This document shows, in pieces, positions 24,948-33,141 of a stretch of 57,966 nt of DNA. Each line of letters starts with the position of its first letter. The stretch's first letter is position 1. The stretch spans positions 1-57,966 of the forward strand of contig CAMDPX010000011.1 in assembly GCA_945905295.1 (NCBI GenBank). The letters run 5' to 3'. The position numbers were made by a program, and so were the translations under genes. The stretch is from Planctomyces sp. SH-PL62 (lineage in GTDB: Bacteria; Planctomycetota; Planctomycetia; Planctomycetales; Planctomycetaceae). The notes under the pieces are model-generated. The model searched no databases, had not been told where the DNA came from, and saw nothing but the letters and a program-made list of their open reading frames with translations.

Positions 24948-24978
24948 CGGTCGTCTCTCGCGGAGGTTTCAGTTTCCC

Positions 24979-25042
24979 GTAGCCTGACTCTCCGAGTCGA
25001 GACTGCGGCGGGCAAGGCACCCGACTCGGAGAGTCAGGCTAC
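24979..25042. repeat. Palindromic repeat family D, copy 1
   Basis: 64 bp with inverted arms of about 21 bp (gtagcctgactctccgagtc and complement). It fills the gap between two operon genes and may act as a terminator or mRNA-stabilising hairpin. A second, interrupted copy is at 48683-48848. Confidence 0.85.
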
Positions 25043-25043
25043 G

Positions 25044-26099
25044 TCACTCTTTCCCGGCCGGGCGGTTGGCCAGCTTCTTGAAGTATTGCTCGATCGCTTC
25101 GCGGTAGTGCGAAGGAAAGTTGCGGTTGATGACGTTTTTGGCCTCGGTCGCCTTCTTCGGTGGCAGCGTGCCCCAGCCGGCTTTGTTGCCGATGTCTTTC
25201 TTATCGACTTCGCCCGGAGCGGTGGCTCCTTTCACGCTGCTGTCATTTGCCGCGCCGCCTGATTGATTCTGGTTGCCACCTTGCCCGCCGCCACCGCCGG
25301 CGTCCTGTTGCTGCTGTTCGACTTTCTTGATGATCTCGTCGAGAGCTTCGACGATTTCTTCCTCGACCTTCTGCGTCTTCTCGCCGCCTCGGCCGAGCGT
25401 CAGTCTTCGTTCGACATCGAGCATCTTCTTGGAGACCTCGCCGAGCGACGCCTCTTTGAGTTGCTCAAGGTCATGCCGCATCAGCAGCGCGACGGCCTTG
25501 TACCGCTCGGGGACGTTCTGCGTGTTGTCGAGCAGATTGCCCAGCGACCGCATTGCGTCACCCTTCTTTAAGAGTTGATGCTCGCAGATCGCTCGTTGAA
25601 AGAAGTAACTGGCGGGATCGACGACTTGCTTCGGATCGACGGCGACGAGCACTTCCAAGGCTTCCTCGTACAACTGCCGCTGAGCCAAAAAACGTCCGAC
25701 AGACAGCCGCAGATGCTGCCGAGCGAAGTTGGTCATCGCATCGGTTTGCGGAATGATCTCGCGCGGCCAAGTGGCGATCGGAGTCGCTTCCTGGCAGGCG
25801 TCCACGATCTTCTTGGCATCGGCATCCGCCGACGTCAACGTGCGGATGACTCGTTGGAAAATGTCTTCGGTGGTCAGCGGCGTTTCGCCGAGCGTCCACT
25901 CTTGGGCAACTCGTTCGAGCACGGCTTTATCGGTGACGCCCCGTTCGGCGACCCACTGTAAAGCTTGCGTCCGCGCATCCGCAGCGGCTGGCGGAGCAAA
26001 TACCGCGTCGGCCGCCGAGACGTTGGCAGCCATCAACGGCAACACGAGCCACAACGAAAACCATGTCGCTCGATTGAAGAACAGCGACACGTTCATCAT
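25044..26099 (-). CDS. Exported helical repeat protein of the BatA operon
   Basis: The ATG at 26099 (MMNVSLFFNRATWFSLWLV) is chosen because a signal peptide ending ANVSAADA starts there; the frame extends 58 codons further. About 351 residues, helical, TPR-like in the middle (QLYEEALEVLVAVDPKQ), then a coiled segment and a Gln/Gly/Asn-rich linker. A C-terminal conserved-looking motif NFPSHYREAIEQYFKKLANR is typical of the last protein in planctomycete BatA/VWA operons. Likely periplasmic; partner of the VWA proteins by context. Confidence 0.65.
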   Translation of the reverse strand: MMNVSLFFNRATWFSLWLVLPLMAANVSAADAVFAPPAAADARTQALQWVAERGVTDKAVLERVAQEWTLGETPLTTEDIFQRVIRTLTSADADAKKIVDACQEATPIATWPREIIPQTDAMTNFARQHLRLSVGRFLAQRQLYEEALEVLVAVDPKQVVDPASYFFQRAICEHQLLKKGDAMRSLGNLLDNTQNVPERYKAVALLMRHDLEQLKEASLGEVSKKMLDVERRLTLGRGGEKTQKVEEEIVEALDEIIKKVEQQQQDAGGGGGQGGNQNQSGGAANDSSVKGATAPGEVDKKDIGNKAGWGTLPPKKATEAKNVINRNFPSHYREAIEQYFKKLANRPAGKE

Positions 26100-26269
26100 C
26101 ACCCGGACAACAGCGCTTTCCGGAGGCACGACCTGCGGCCTGGAAGCGACCTGACCGCCAGCTCGAAAGTGGGAGCCAGTTCCTGAGTGAGCGGACGCGG
26201 AGATGGGGGGCGAGACTTTGAGCCGGTGGACCGCGGCCCACTGGCGAACCGAATTGGATGCTGGGTGAT

Positions 26270-28183
26270 TCATTTGTTTTTCCCCTTCACCAAATCGGAC
26301 GTCGCCTGCTGAATGCGCGACTGGCGTCCAGAAAGCTGCTGGAGTTGTTGCACCGATTCGTCTTGCGTGGCTTGTTCGCCTTCAAAGGTACGGCTGAGCT
26401 GCTTCGTGCGGCGGTTTACTCGCAGTTGCAGCGAGCGGAGCATTTTCAGCTCGGCAAGCTGATCGACCAGCGGTTGCGATTGTTCTTGCTGTTGTTGCTG
26501 CTGCTGTTGTTGCTTCTTTTTCTCTTCGTCCGATTTCTCCATCTCTTTTTGCAGGGCTTCGATCAACTCTTCGAGGGCTTCGATCACATCCTTCTCGACT
26601 GCCTGCGTTAGTTCGCCAACCTTCGCGTCGCGCAGCCAGCCGACGAGCGATTGCACGTCCTGCCGGATGCCGGCGACCGATTCCGGGAACGCGATCGACG
26701 AGCCTTCTTCTTTGAGCAAGATCAACGCCTTGTCCGCATCGATCAGGATTTCCTGCTCCCCCTGAGCCAGCTTCACCGCGCGAGCTTGAACGGAAGCCTT
26801 CTCCGATTCGCCCCCCTTCGAGAGTCGCACGGTGTCGTGATAGATGATGAGCTGCGCGGCCAACATCTTTTTGAAACGAGCTTCCAGCGCGGCCAGCATC
26901 AGTTTTTGTTCTTCTTCGCGAAGCTGCCGCAGGATCTCTTCAATCTTTTCTTTGGCTTCCATCAACTTCTTGATCGCGTCGTCTTGTTCCTTCGAGGCGT
27001 CGTCCCGCTTCTGCTTCTTGAGTTCCTCGATCGCCCGCTGCATCGCGTCGCGCGACTCTTCGAGTTGCTTGCGGCCGGGAGTCTTTTGCTTCTTCGGGTC
27101 GTCCTGCTGTTGGCCGTCTTGTTGACCATCCTGCTTCTGTTCACCCTCCGGCTTTGGCATTGGTTTGCCGTCTTGAGGCTGATCATCTTGCGGCTTGCCT
27201 TGCTGGCTCTTGTCGGGCTTCTGCTCCGATGGTTTGCCATCTTTGTCTGACGGCTTTGCTCCATCCTTGGGCTTGTCGTCCTTGCCCATATCGGAGGGCT
27301 TTCCGTCTTTGTCCTCGGGCTTCTTGTCGTCAGCCGGTTTCTTATCCTTGTCATCGCCCGGCTTCTTGTCGTCGCCTGGCTTCTTGTCGTCACCCGGTTT
27401 CTTGTCGTCACCCGGTTTGCCGTCTTTGTCGACCGGCTTCTGATCGCCGTTCTTGGGGTCTTTCGATTCCGAGCCAGGCTTTTGAGTTTTCGAATTCGGG
27501 GGAGCTTCGCCGTTCTTTTCGGCGTCTTGCTTGTCGATCTTTTTGCCGAGCTTGTCCGCTTCCTTAGCGATGTCGTTCTGCTTCTCGGCGAGCCTCTTGG
27601 CATCGTCGCCCCGTTCGGTGCCGGCGCGCGCGTCTTTCTCTTTACCGATCAGCTTGTTGATGTCCTTGAGCAGCTCTTGCAGCCGCAACTTTTCTTTTTC
27701 GATCTCCGAGCGGCGATCCTCGGACTGCAACAGGTCGAGCAGGTTCTTGAGCTGCGAGACCAATTCCTCTTGCCGTTCAATCGCTTCGCCGAGCTGCGGC
27801 TGTTCTTTGTTGAGCAGCGCGTAGATCAATTGCATCTGATCTTCGACGCGGGTCTCCTGGGACTTACCGAGCGCTCGGAACAGCAAGTCGGCCCGTTCGG
27901 GATCTTGCTTGCGGAGGATCTCCGCCATCTGTTGCAGCGTGAGATTGAAGCGTTTGTAGCGTGCCTTGATTGCGTCCTGATCGTTGGCGAGGTTGGGCTT
28001 TGGCGGCAGGGGAGTCTCTTGCGCGGAGACGATTGCTGGGATGAACAGCGCGGCCAACAGAAGCAGCATTGAAAATTGAAAAATGAAAATTGGAAATTGG
28101 AAATTGGGCCGTTTCAAACGTGGCCTTTTCGCCATTTTGCAATTTTCAATTTCCAATTTCCAATTTTCATTTCCCTTCGTCAT
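26270..28183 (-). CDS. Exported protein with Lys/Asp/Pro/Gly repeat region and coiled coils
   Basis: Up to 637 residues. A palindromic repeat (28071-28170) lies over the 5' end, so the true start is uncertain: 28183, 28135 or 28069 (MLLLLAALFIPAIVSA, a signal peptide). The middle (~residues 240-360) is a low-complexity stretch with several tandem KKPGDD units; both sides are predicted coiled coil, and a poly-Gln run follows EEKKKQQQQ near residue 575. No enzymatic motif. By context a periplasmic structural partner of the DUF4175-like protein. Confidence 0.6.
   Translation of the reverse strand: MTKGNENWKLEIENCKMAKRPRLKRPNFQFPIFIFQFSMLLLLAALFIPAIVSAQETPLPPKPNLANDQDAIKARYKRFNLTLQQMAEILRKQDPERADLLFRALGKSQETRVEDQMQLIYALLNKEQPQLGEAIERQEELVSQLKNLLDLLQSEDRRSEIEKEKLRLQELLKDINKLIGKEKDARAGTERGDDAKRLAEKQNDIAKEADKLGKKIDKQDAEKNGEAPPNSKTQKPGSESKDPKNGDQKPVDKDGKPGDDKKPGDDKKPGDDKKPGDDKDKKPADDKKPEDKDGKPSDMGKDDKPKDGAKPSDKDGKPSEQKPDKSQQGKPQDDQPQDGKPMPKPEGEQKQDGQQDGQQQDDPKKQKTPGRKQLEESRDAMQRAIEELKKQKRDDASKEQDDAIKKLMEAKEKIEEILRQLREEEQKLMLAALEARFKKMLAAQLIIYHDTVRLSKGGESEKASVQARAVKLAQGEQEILIDADKALILLKEEGSSIAFPESVAGIRQDVQSLVGWLRDAKVGELTQAVEKDVIEALEELIEALQKEMEKSDEEKKKQQQQQQQQQEQSQPLVDQLAELKMLRSLQLRVNRRTKQLSRTFEGEQATQDESVQQLQQLSGRQSRIQQATSDLVKGKNK
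28071..28170. repeat. AT-rich palindromic repeat (family G) at the 5' end of a gene
   Basis: Inverted copies of gaaaattggaaattggaaat and complement flank a ~30-bp GC-richer centre. Its composition is strikingly lower in GC than everything around it. Translation across it yields Asn/Phe/Ile-rich residues that would precede the signal peptide of the downstream protein. Confidence 0.8.
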
Positions 28184-30611
28184 CGGAAAGCCCTTTCAGT
28201 TCTTGAATGCGGCGTTTCTTCCGTTCGGACTTGGTGCGGTCTTCGAGTTGCTGCTGTTGGTCAATGATCGACTTGAGGAGTTCGATCGCTTCCTGGAATG
28301 TCTCCAGCCTCTGCATTTCCTTGAGAATCGTGTCCATCTGGTCGAGCATCGTGCCGATCTGGGCGATGGATTCGTCCAATCCCGGCAGCGGATCACGGCC
28401 ATCGTCGAGCAGCAGCTTGAGCGCCCCCAGCGATTCGTCGACCGCAGGATAATCGTCGGCGTTCAGCCCGTGGAGAGGTTTTACGATTTTCTCGTCGATT
28501 CGCTCCAACATTTGAGGCGTGTGAACCGCGTTGTTGATGAGCTCTTCGCGGATGTCCCGGAACGATTCCTCGACGGAAATTGTCTCGGTCGAGTTTTTGC
28601 GAATCGCGTGCAGCGACCGAATCACGCTGGCGATCACGCCGGTCATCGCCTCGGCCGCCTTAGCCTTTTGCTCGGCGGGGAGCTTTGCCGCGTCGTCCGC
28701 TTTCGAGCGATGCAGGATCAAGTCCGATCGCGTTTGTTTGACTTCGGAGATGATCTGCTCAAAGCGTTTCCGCAAGTTGAGTTCGCGCTGATAGAGCAGC
28801 GACAGCAGTTCTTCGTTGCTGACGATCTTGAACGTGAACTTCTGGCTGCGAGAGACGTGCGGGCCGTTCAAGTTGTCGGCATCCTCGGCCACGACGGTCA
28901 GCGTGAGCTTCTGCCCAACCGTGAGATCCATCTTCAGGATTTCAAACCGCTCGGTCGGATCGTCGTCATCGGATTGCAGCTTGAACTCGCGCGGCTCTCC
29001 GTTCGGAGTTTTCGTCAGCGAGCGTGTCTCCCACGGTTCTTTGTCATCGATCTGAAATTCAAAACGTGCGTCCTTGATGCCGTGGTCATCGGCGATGAGC
29101 GCGGCGACCGGGATCTCCGCCTTGCGAGTGACCGATGTGCCGATCCCTTGAAGTTCCGCCGCGATGCTTGGCGCGCTGTCGGCGATGCCATGAATCGTGA
29201 TCCGAGCCGGATCGGCCCCGACGATGTCGTCGGTGTCTTCGAGAAAAATCTTCAGCGCTACATCCGGCGGCATCGCGAACGGTTTGCCGAGCGGCGTATC
29301 GAGTTTTGCGAATCGATCTTTCGCTGGTTCGGTCACTAACTCCGTGAGCACAAACGGCAGCACGATCTCGCGACGATCCACATTGAAGAATCTCGCAGCG
29401 CGGTCGCCGGAAATCGGCTCGACTTGCAGAGTTTGTCCGTCAGCGGATCGAGTTGTCAGCGACGCCTCGGTCGGAGAGAGCGTCAATTCATGCGGCCCGT
29501 ATTGCAGCCGAGCACGCACGAGCGGCTTGTTGGCTTTCGCTCGCAGCAGAAAATCGGTCTCGACCGGCAGCGACATCTGAGTCCCTTGAACCGAGACCGT
29601 TTCGCGCACCGGCTGTTTCGTTGCCTCATCGAGCGTCACTCGCTTCGTGTGTTCCGGGAACAAGCACTCGGCCGTGAGCACATCGACGCGCGGCGGATCA
29701 ACGACACGCACGCGATACGCCTCGCGATTCGTGAAATCACCGGCCGTCACCCAAAAGTCGGCATCGTCCAAGAGGTCATCAATCGCGTGCTTGAATCGCC
29801 GCTCGCCAGCCGCAAAGCAGGTCGCTCGGCCGTAACCGCGACCGCCTCCGAGCCGATATTGAAGATCAACTCGTTCGGGGACTTTCTTACCGGCCGGCAC
29901 ATCGAACAGCAGCACGAGATCGCTGCCGCGCGGATGCTTGTATTCCCCTCCGACGAAAGTCTTCACGCGATCGCCCGGTTGAGCCAACACGGTCGCGATG
30001 AGCTCCACTTCACGCGGCCAATACGTGTCTTCGAGCCCAACGTACCCCGCTCGCCACCGAGCAAACGCTTGCGGACACATCACCGCGAACGAGATCAACG
30101 ACACAATCAACACGCCGGCCATCGTGGTCACTCGCCGCAGCGGGCGACGATCAAACACTTCCCCCACATCAACCGACTTCAACGCAGATACCGCTTCGAG
30201 CATCGTCCGCTCGAGCATGGCCGAGGTCAGAGCTGTATGCGATTCCGTCTGCCCCGCCGATTCAACCGCCGTCACTAGCCGGTCATTCAACTCCGGGAAA
30301 CGCTTCTCCAAGACGAGAGCCAGCGACTTCGTCCGAAAGCTGCGAAACACTCGGAACACGATCAGCACCAGCACAACCGCCGTCATCGTTCCGATCACCG
30401 CAACGTCCAACGCAACTCGCAACCACCGCGCCGGCTCCAACCGCCGCACTGAAAATACCGCTGCGTCAAAGCCAAGGCTGAACCAGAAGAACAACCCGAC
30501 GGCTACGATCGCCAGCGCGATCCCTTCCCACAACACGTATCGCCGAATGCGCGACCTCAACTCCGCGAGGATCGCTTCGACTTCGGGAGGAAGTTGGATG
30601 TGCTCGAACAT
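28167..30611 (-). CDS. Large membrane protein, DUF4175-like, of the BatA/VWA operon
   Basis: 814 residues. Two N-terminal membrane helices (about residues 27-50 and 70-90, the second VIGTMTAVVLVLIVFRVF) and a third near 165-185 anchor a long periplasmic part with several beta-sandwich-like regions (residues ~190-580) and a C-terminal coiled coil ending in a Lys/Arg-rich stretch. This matches the DUF4175-type protein that follows BatA and VWA genes in planctomycetes. Probably assembles with the VWA proteins. It lies 9 bp downstream of the next gene, within the operon. Confidence 0.68.
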   Translation of the reverse strand: MFEHIQLPPEVEAILAELRSRIRRYVLWEGIALAIVAVGLFFWFSLGFDAAVFSVRRLEPARWLRVALDVAVIGTMTAVVLVLIVFRVFRSFRTKSLALVLEKRFPELNDRLVTAVESAGQTESHTALTSAMLERTMLEAVSALKSVDVGEVFDRRPLRRVTTMAGVLIVSLISFAVMCPQAFARWRAGYVGLEDTYWPREVELIATVLAQPGDRVKTFVGGEYKHPRGSDLVLLFDVPAGKKVPERVDLQYRLGGGRGYGRATCFAAGERRFKHAIDDLLDDADFWVTAGDFTNREAYRVRVVDPPRVDVLTAECLFPEHTKRVTLDEATKQPVRETVSVQGTQMSLPVETDFLLRAKANKPLVRARLQYGPHELTLSPTEASLTTRSADGQTLQVEPISGDRAARFFNVDRREIVLPFVLTELVTEPAKDRFAKLDTPLGKPFAMPPDVALKIFLEDTDDIVGADPARITIHGIADSAPSIAAELQGIGTSVTRKAEIPVAALIADDHGIKDARFEFQIDDKEPWETRSLTKTPNGEPREFKLQSDDDDPTERFEILKMDLTVGQKLTLTVVAEDADNLNGPHVSRSQKFTFKIVSNEELLSLLYQRELNLRKRFEQIISEVKQTRSDLILHRSKADDAAKLPAEQKAKAAEAMTGVIASVIRSLHAIRKNSTETISVEESFRDIREELINNAVHTPQMLERIDEKIVKPLHGLNADDYPAVDESLGALKLLLDDGRDPLPGLDESIAQIGTMLDQMDTILKEMQRLETFQEAIELLKSIIDQQQQLEDRTKSERKKRRIQELKGLSDDEGK

Positions 30612-30620
30612 GATGGCATC

Positions 30621-33125
30621 CTACGCGAGCTTCAAGAGTTTCCGAGTCAACCACTCCGCCGACAACAGGCCAACTAACGCGTACATCACCCAGTCACGAT
30701 CCCAAAGCGTTCGCAGCCGCTCATCGACCAAGAATTCTTCGCCGTGATTGGGCAGCAGTTTTGGTAACGCGGCGGCAGTGTTTTCATCCAGTTGCAAGTA
30801 CGCCCCGCCGGTTTCGTCGGCCAGGGCGCGGAGCAGTTGGACGTTTTGCCGAGCGTTCGCGGTTTCCAAGTTCGGCAGAGAAACATCCAATTTCTCAGAG
30901 AGCTTGTCGGTCGAGTCGGGGATCGTCAGTTCCAGGCGGTATGTCCCCGGCAAGCTGAGCCGAAAATCGCCAACGAATTGACCCGGCCGTTGTCGATCGG
31001 GCAGCAGCTTCATCGGTGGCAGCAGCGGGCGGCCGGAAGGATCGTAGATGTCACAGTTGACTGACTCGGCGGTCAGCGGTTGGAACTGAGCATCGCTGAG
31101 CAACGCTCGCACATGCGCCGTCTGGCCGAGCAAGTACTGATTCCGTTCGAGCAACAACATGCCGCGCAGCGTGCCGCGTTTGAGCCGCGTCGTGCTGAGT
31201 TCTCGAATCGCCTTGGTCCAGAAGCGATCGAAGTAGTCTTCGTCGATCGCTCGCAGCCGCCAGAGCTCACCCGCTCCGAGATATAGCGTGCGGCCCGATC
31301 CGTAGAACTGTGACGCCAACCAAATCGGAGCTCCGTAACTGGTCTCGGCACGCGGGTCGGTGAAGTTGGCGTAAACGGTCGCTCCTGCTTTTGAGCCGGC
31401 GGTCGGATAACACCGATAAATGCCGGGGAACTCTTTCCACAGGAGTCCGCTGCTGATCGGATCTTCGGTCAGCAACAAGAACCCCGCTTCGAGACCAGCT
31501 CGCGAGAAGCCAATCGGCCACGCGGCGGGGCCACTCGCATCGGCGAGCAAGTCGGACGCCAGCGAACTGAGCGTCACCGGACACAGCTCTTGAATCGGCT
31601 TCACTTCCTCGCCGCCGCTGGCCAGCGACGACGTGTTGACGTCCCCCGCGACGAGGATCAACCCGCCCGATTGCGCGAAGACCCATTCACGCAGGATCGA
31701 CTGTTGCTCCGGAGTGACCTTGCGCCAGTCGGGATCGAAGGCCACGATCACGTCATACAGAAACAACTCTTCGCGAGTCTTCGGAAACTCAAATAGCAGC
31801 TTGTTCGATTCTTGGCTGACCGCCGTTCCGACATCGGCCGTTTGCAGCAGCACATCGACTTCAATGGCTTTGTGCCGGAAGAGCATGTTCTTCAAGAAGA
31901 CGTAATCGCGCATCGGCCCGCCCGCGAACAGCAGCACTTTCGTCTTACGATCAGTGACGCGAATTGTCTTACGACGTTCGTTGTCGGTCTCGCTTAGTTC
32001 ATTGGTCTTCACGGCCGGCTTCGCTCGCAGCAGGTACTCGACCGAACCAGTCGTCGCCGGGTTCTGTTGAAACTTCACTTCGATCGGCACACCGTTGTCC
32101 GCCAGCGCGAGTTCTTTCGATTCCACTAAACTCGGCTCGGACGTTTCCCCTTCTGGTCGCGACAGCAGTTCGACAACCGCACTCTTCCCGGCAAGCCCCT
32201 CGGCCTGGACGAATGCAGTGATCTCAAACGGATCGCCGAGATGCGCATCGGTCGGAGCCTGCACGCTGGCGATCGACAAGTTGACGGGCGGCTGAGTCCC
32301 GCCGACTCCGACCGTGACCAACCGCGTCTTCGACTGCGCCGCGAAGTGACTCGCCGCCGACGGATCAATGCCGGCGTTCGCCGCACCGTCCGAGATCACG
32401 ATCACACCGGACAACGATTTGCCAGTGACCTGTCGCACGAGTTCGAGCACCGACTCACCGAGCCGAGTCTCAACCCCGCGCGGTTTCAAGATCTCGTCCC
32501 AATTGGGGCCGCTCGCTTGTGGGGCAGGTTTGTTACCTGCCTGTCCCTTGCCGTCAGCGTTCTCCTGGCCGGGCAGGCTGGAAACCTGTCCCACGACGCG
32601 GGGATCCTTCGAGCGAAACAACCAATGCGGCCCGGCCTGAGTCGAATCAAACGTAAACACACTGACGTCGTGGTTGCGCTGCAACTCCGCGATCATCGGC
32701 GAGCGTTCCAACAACTCGCGCACCGCGTCCGCCCGTGGTCGAGCCGGCTTGGCCTCAGCACCGCCTGACTTCGCCGAGTCAGCCTCATCAGGCGAGGTCT
32801 CCGGCAACTGCATCGACAGCGATGTATCCACCGCGATCGCAACTCGCGAAGGCCGAAACGAAGTCGTTTGAGTTCGCTCTTGCGGATTGACCGCAATCGC
32901 AATCAACCCGCCCCACGCCCCCAACCGTAGGACGAGCAGCCACACCTTCCAAGCCGGATGCAGTTCCTGAGTGTCTCGCAAATACAACGAGACAATCCAA
33001 ACGACACCAATCACCGCCAACGCCAACCAGCCCAACCACACCAAGGGACTGCTCGGCAAATCGACTTCCCACGCCATGCGCGTGTCAGCCGCCAGAGTCG
33101 CCAGATTGAGTTCGGTCGTCAGCAT
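30621..33125 (-). CDS. VWA-domain membrane protein with glutamine-amidotransferase-like region
   Basis: 834 residues. N-terminal membrane helices (near 28-50 and 62-80), then a von Willebrand A domain with the MIDAS DTSLSMQLP near residue 100 and VIVISDGAANAG near 245. Residues ~390-600 contain a class-I amidotransferase-like fold (VLLFAGGPMRDYVFLKNML) without an evident catalytic triad. A C-terminal membrane helix near 812 closes the protein. Residues encoded by 32519-32593 are a palindromic insert between the two halves of the VWA domain. Paralogue of the next gene upstream; together they form the core of the complex. Confidence 0.72.
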   Translation of the reverse strand: MLTTELNLATLAADTRMAWEVDLPSSPLVWLGWLALAVIGVVWIVSLYLRDTQELHPAWKVWLLVLRLGAWGGLIAIAVNPQERTQTTSFRPSRVAIAVDTSLSMQLPETSPDEADSAKSGGAEAKPARPRADAVRELLERSPMIAELQRNHDVSVFTFDSTQAGPHWLFRSKDPRVVGQVSSLPGQENADGKGQAGNKPAPQASGPNWDEILKPRGVETRLGESVLELVRQVTGKSLSGVIVISDGAANAGIDPSAASHFAAQSKTRLVTVGVGGTQPPVNLSIASVQAPTDAHLGDPFEITAFVQAEGLAGKSAVVELLSRPEGETSEPSLVESKELALADNGVPIEVKFQQNPATTGSVEYLLRAKPAVKTNELSETDNERRKTIRVTDRKTKVLLFAGGPMRDYVFLKNMLFRHKAIEVDVLLQTADVGTAVSQESNKLLFEFPKTREELFLYDVIVAFDPDWRKVTPEQQSILREWVFAQSGGLILVAGDVNTSSLASGGEEVKPIQELCPVTLSSLASDLLADASGPAAWPIGFSRAGLEAGFLLLTEDPISSGLLWKEFPGIYRCYPTAGSKAGATVYANFTDPRAETSYGAPIWLASQFYGSGRTLYLGAGELWRLRAIDEDYFDRFWTKAIRELSTTRLKRGTLRGMLLLERNQYLLGQTAHVRALLSDAQFQPLTAESVNCDIYDPSGRPLLPPMKLLPDRQRPGQFVGDFRLSLPGTYRLELTIPDSTDKLSEKLDVSLPNLETANARQNVQLLRALADETGGAYLQLDENTAAALPKLLPNHGEEFLVDERLRTLWDRDWVMYALVGLLSAEWLTRKLLKLA
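32519..32593. repeat. Palindromic repeat inserted in frame in the VWA gene
   Basis: A 75-bp (exactly 25 codons) element with imperfect inverted arms: gtggggcaggtttgttacct...aggctggaaacctgtcccac. It encodes VGQVSSLPGQENADGK and AGNKPAP on the coding strand, unlike any VWA sequence. The reading frame is preserved. Confidence 0.8.
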
Positions 33126-33141
33126 TGGTTCGTTTCCCTCT

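Noticed and set aside
25263-28267. Long Leu/Phe- and Ser/Cys-rich plus-strand frames opposite the envelope operon
   Set aside because: They are complements of Lys/Asp/Glu- and Gln-rich coding sequence on the minus strand and resemble no family; the minus-strand proteins have signal peptides and consistent overlaps.
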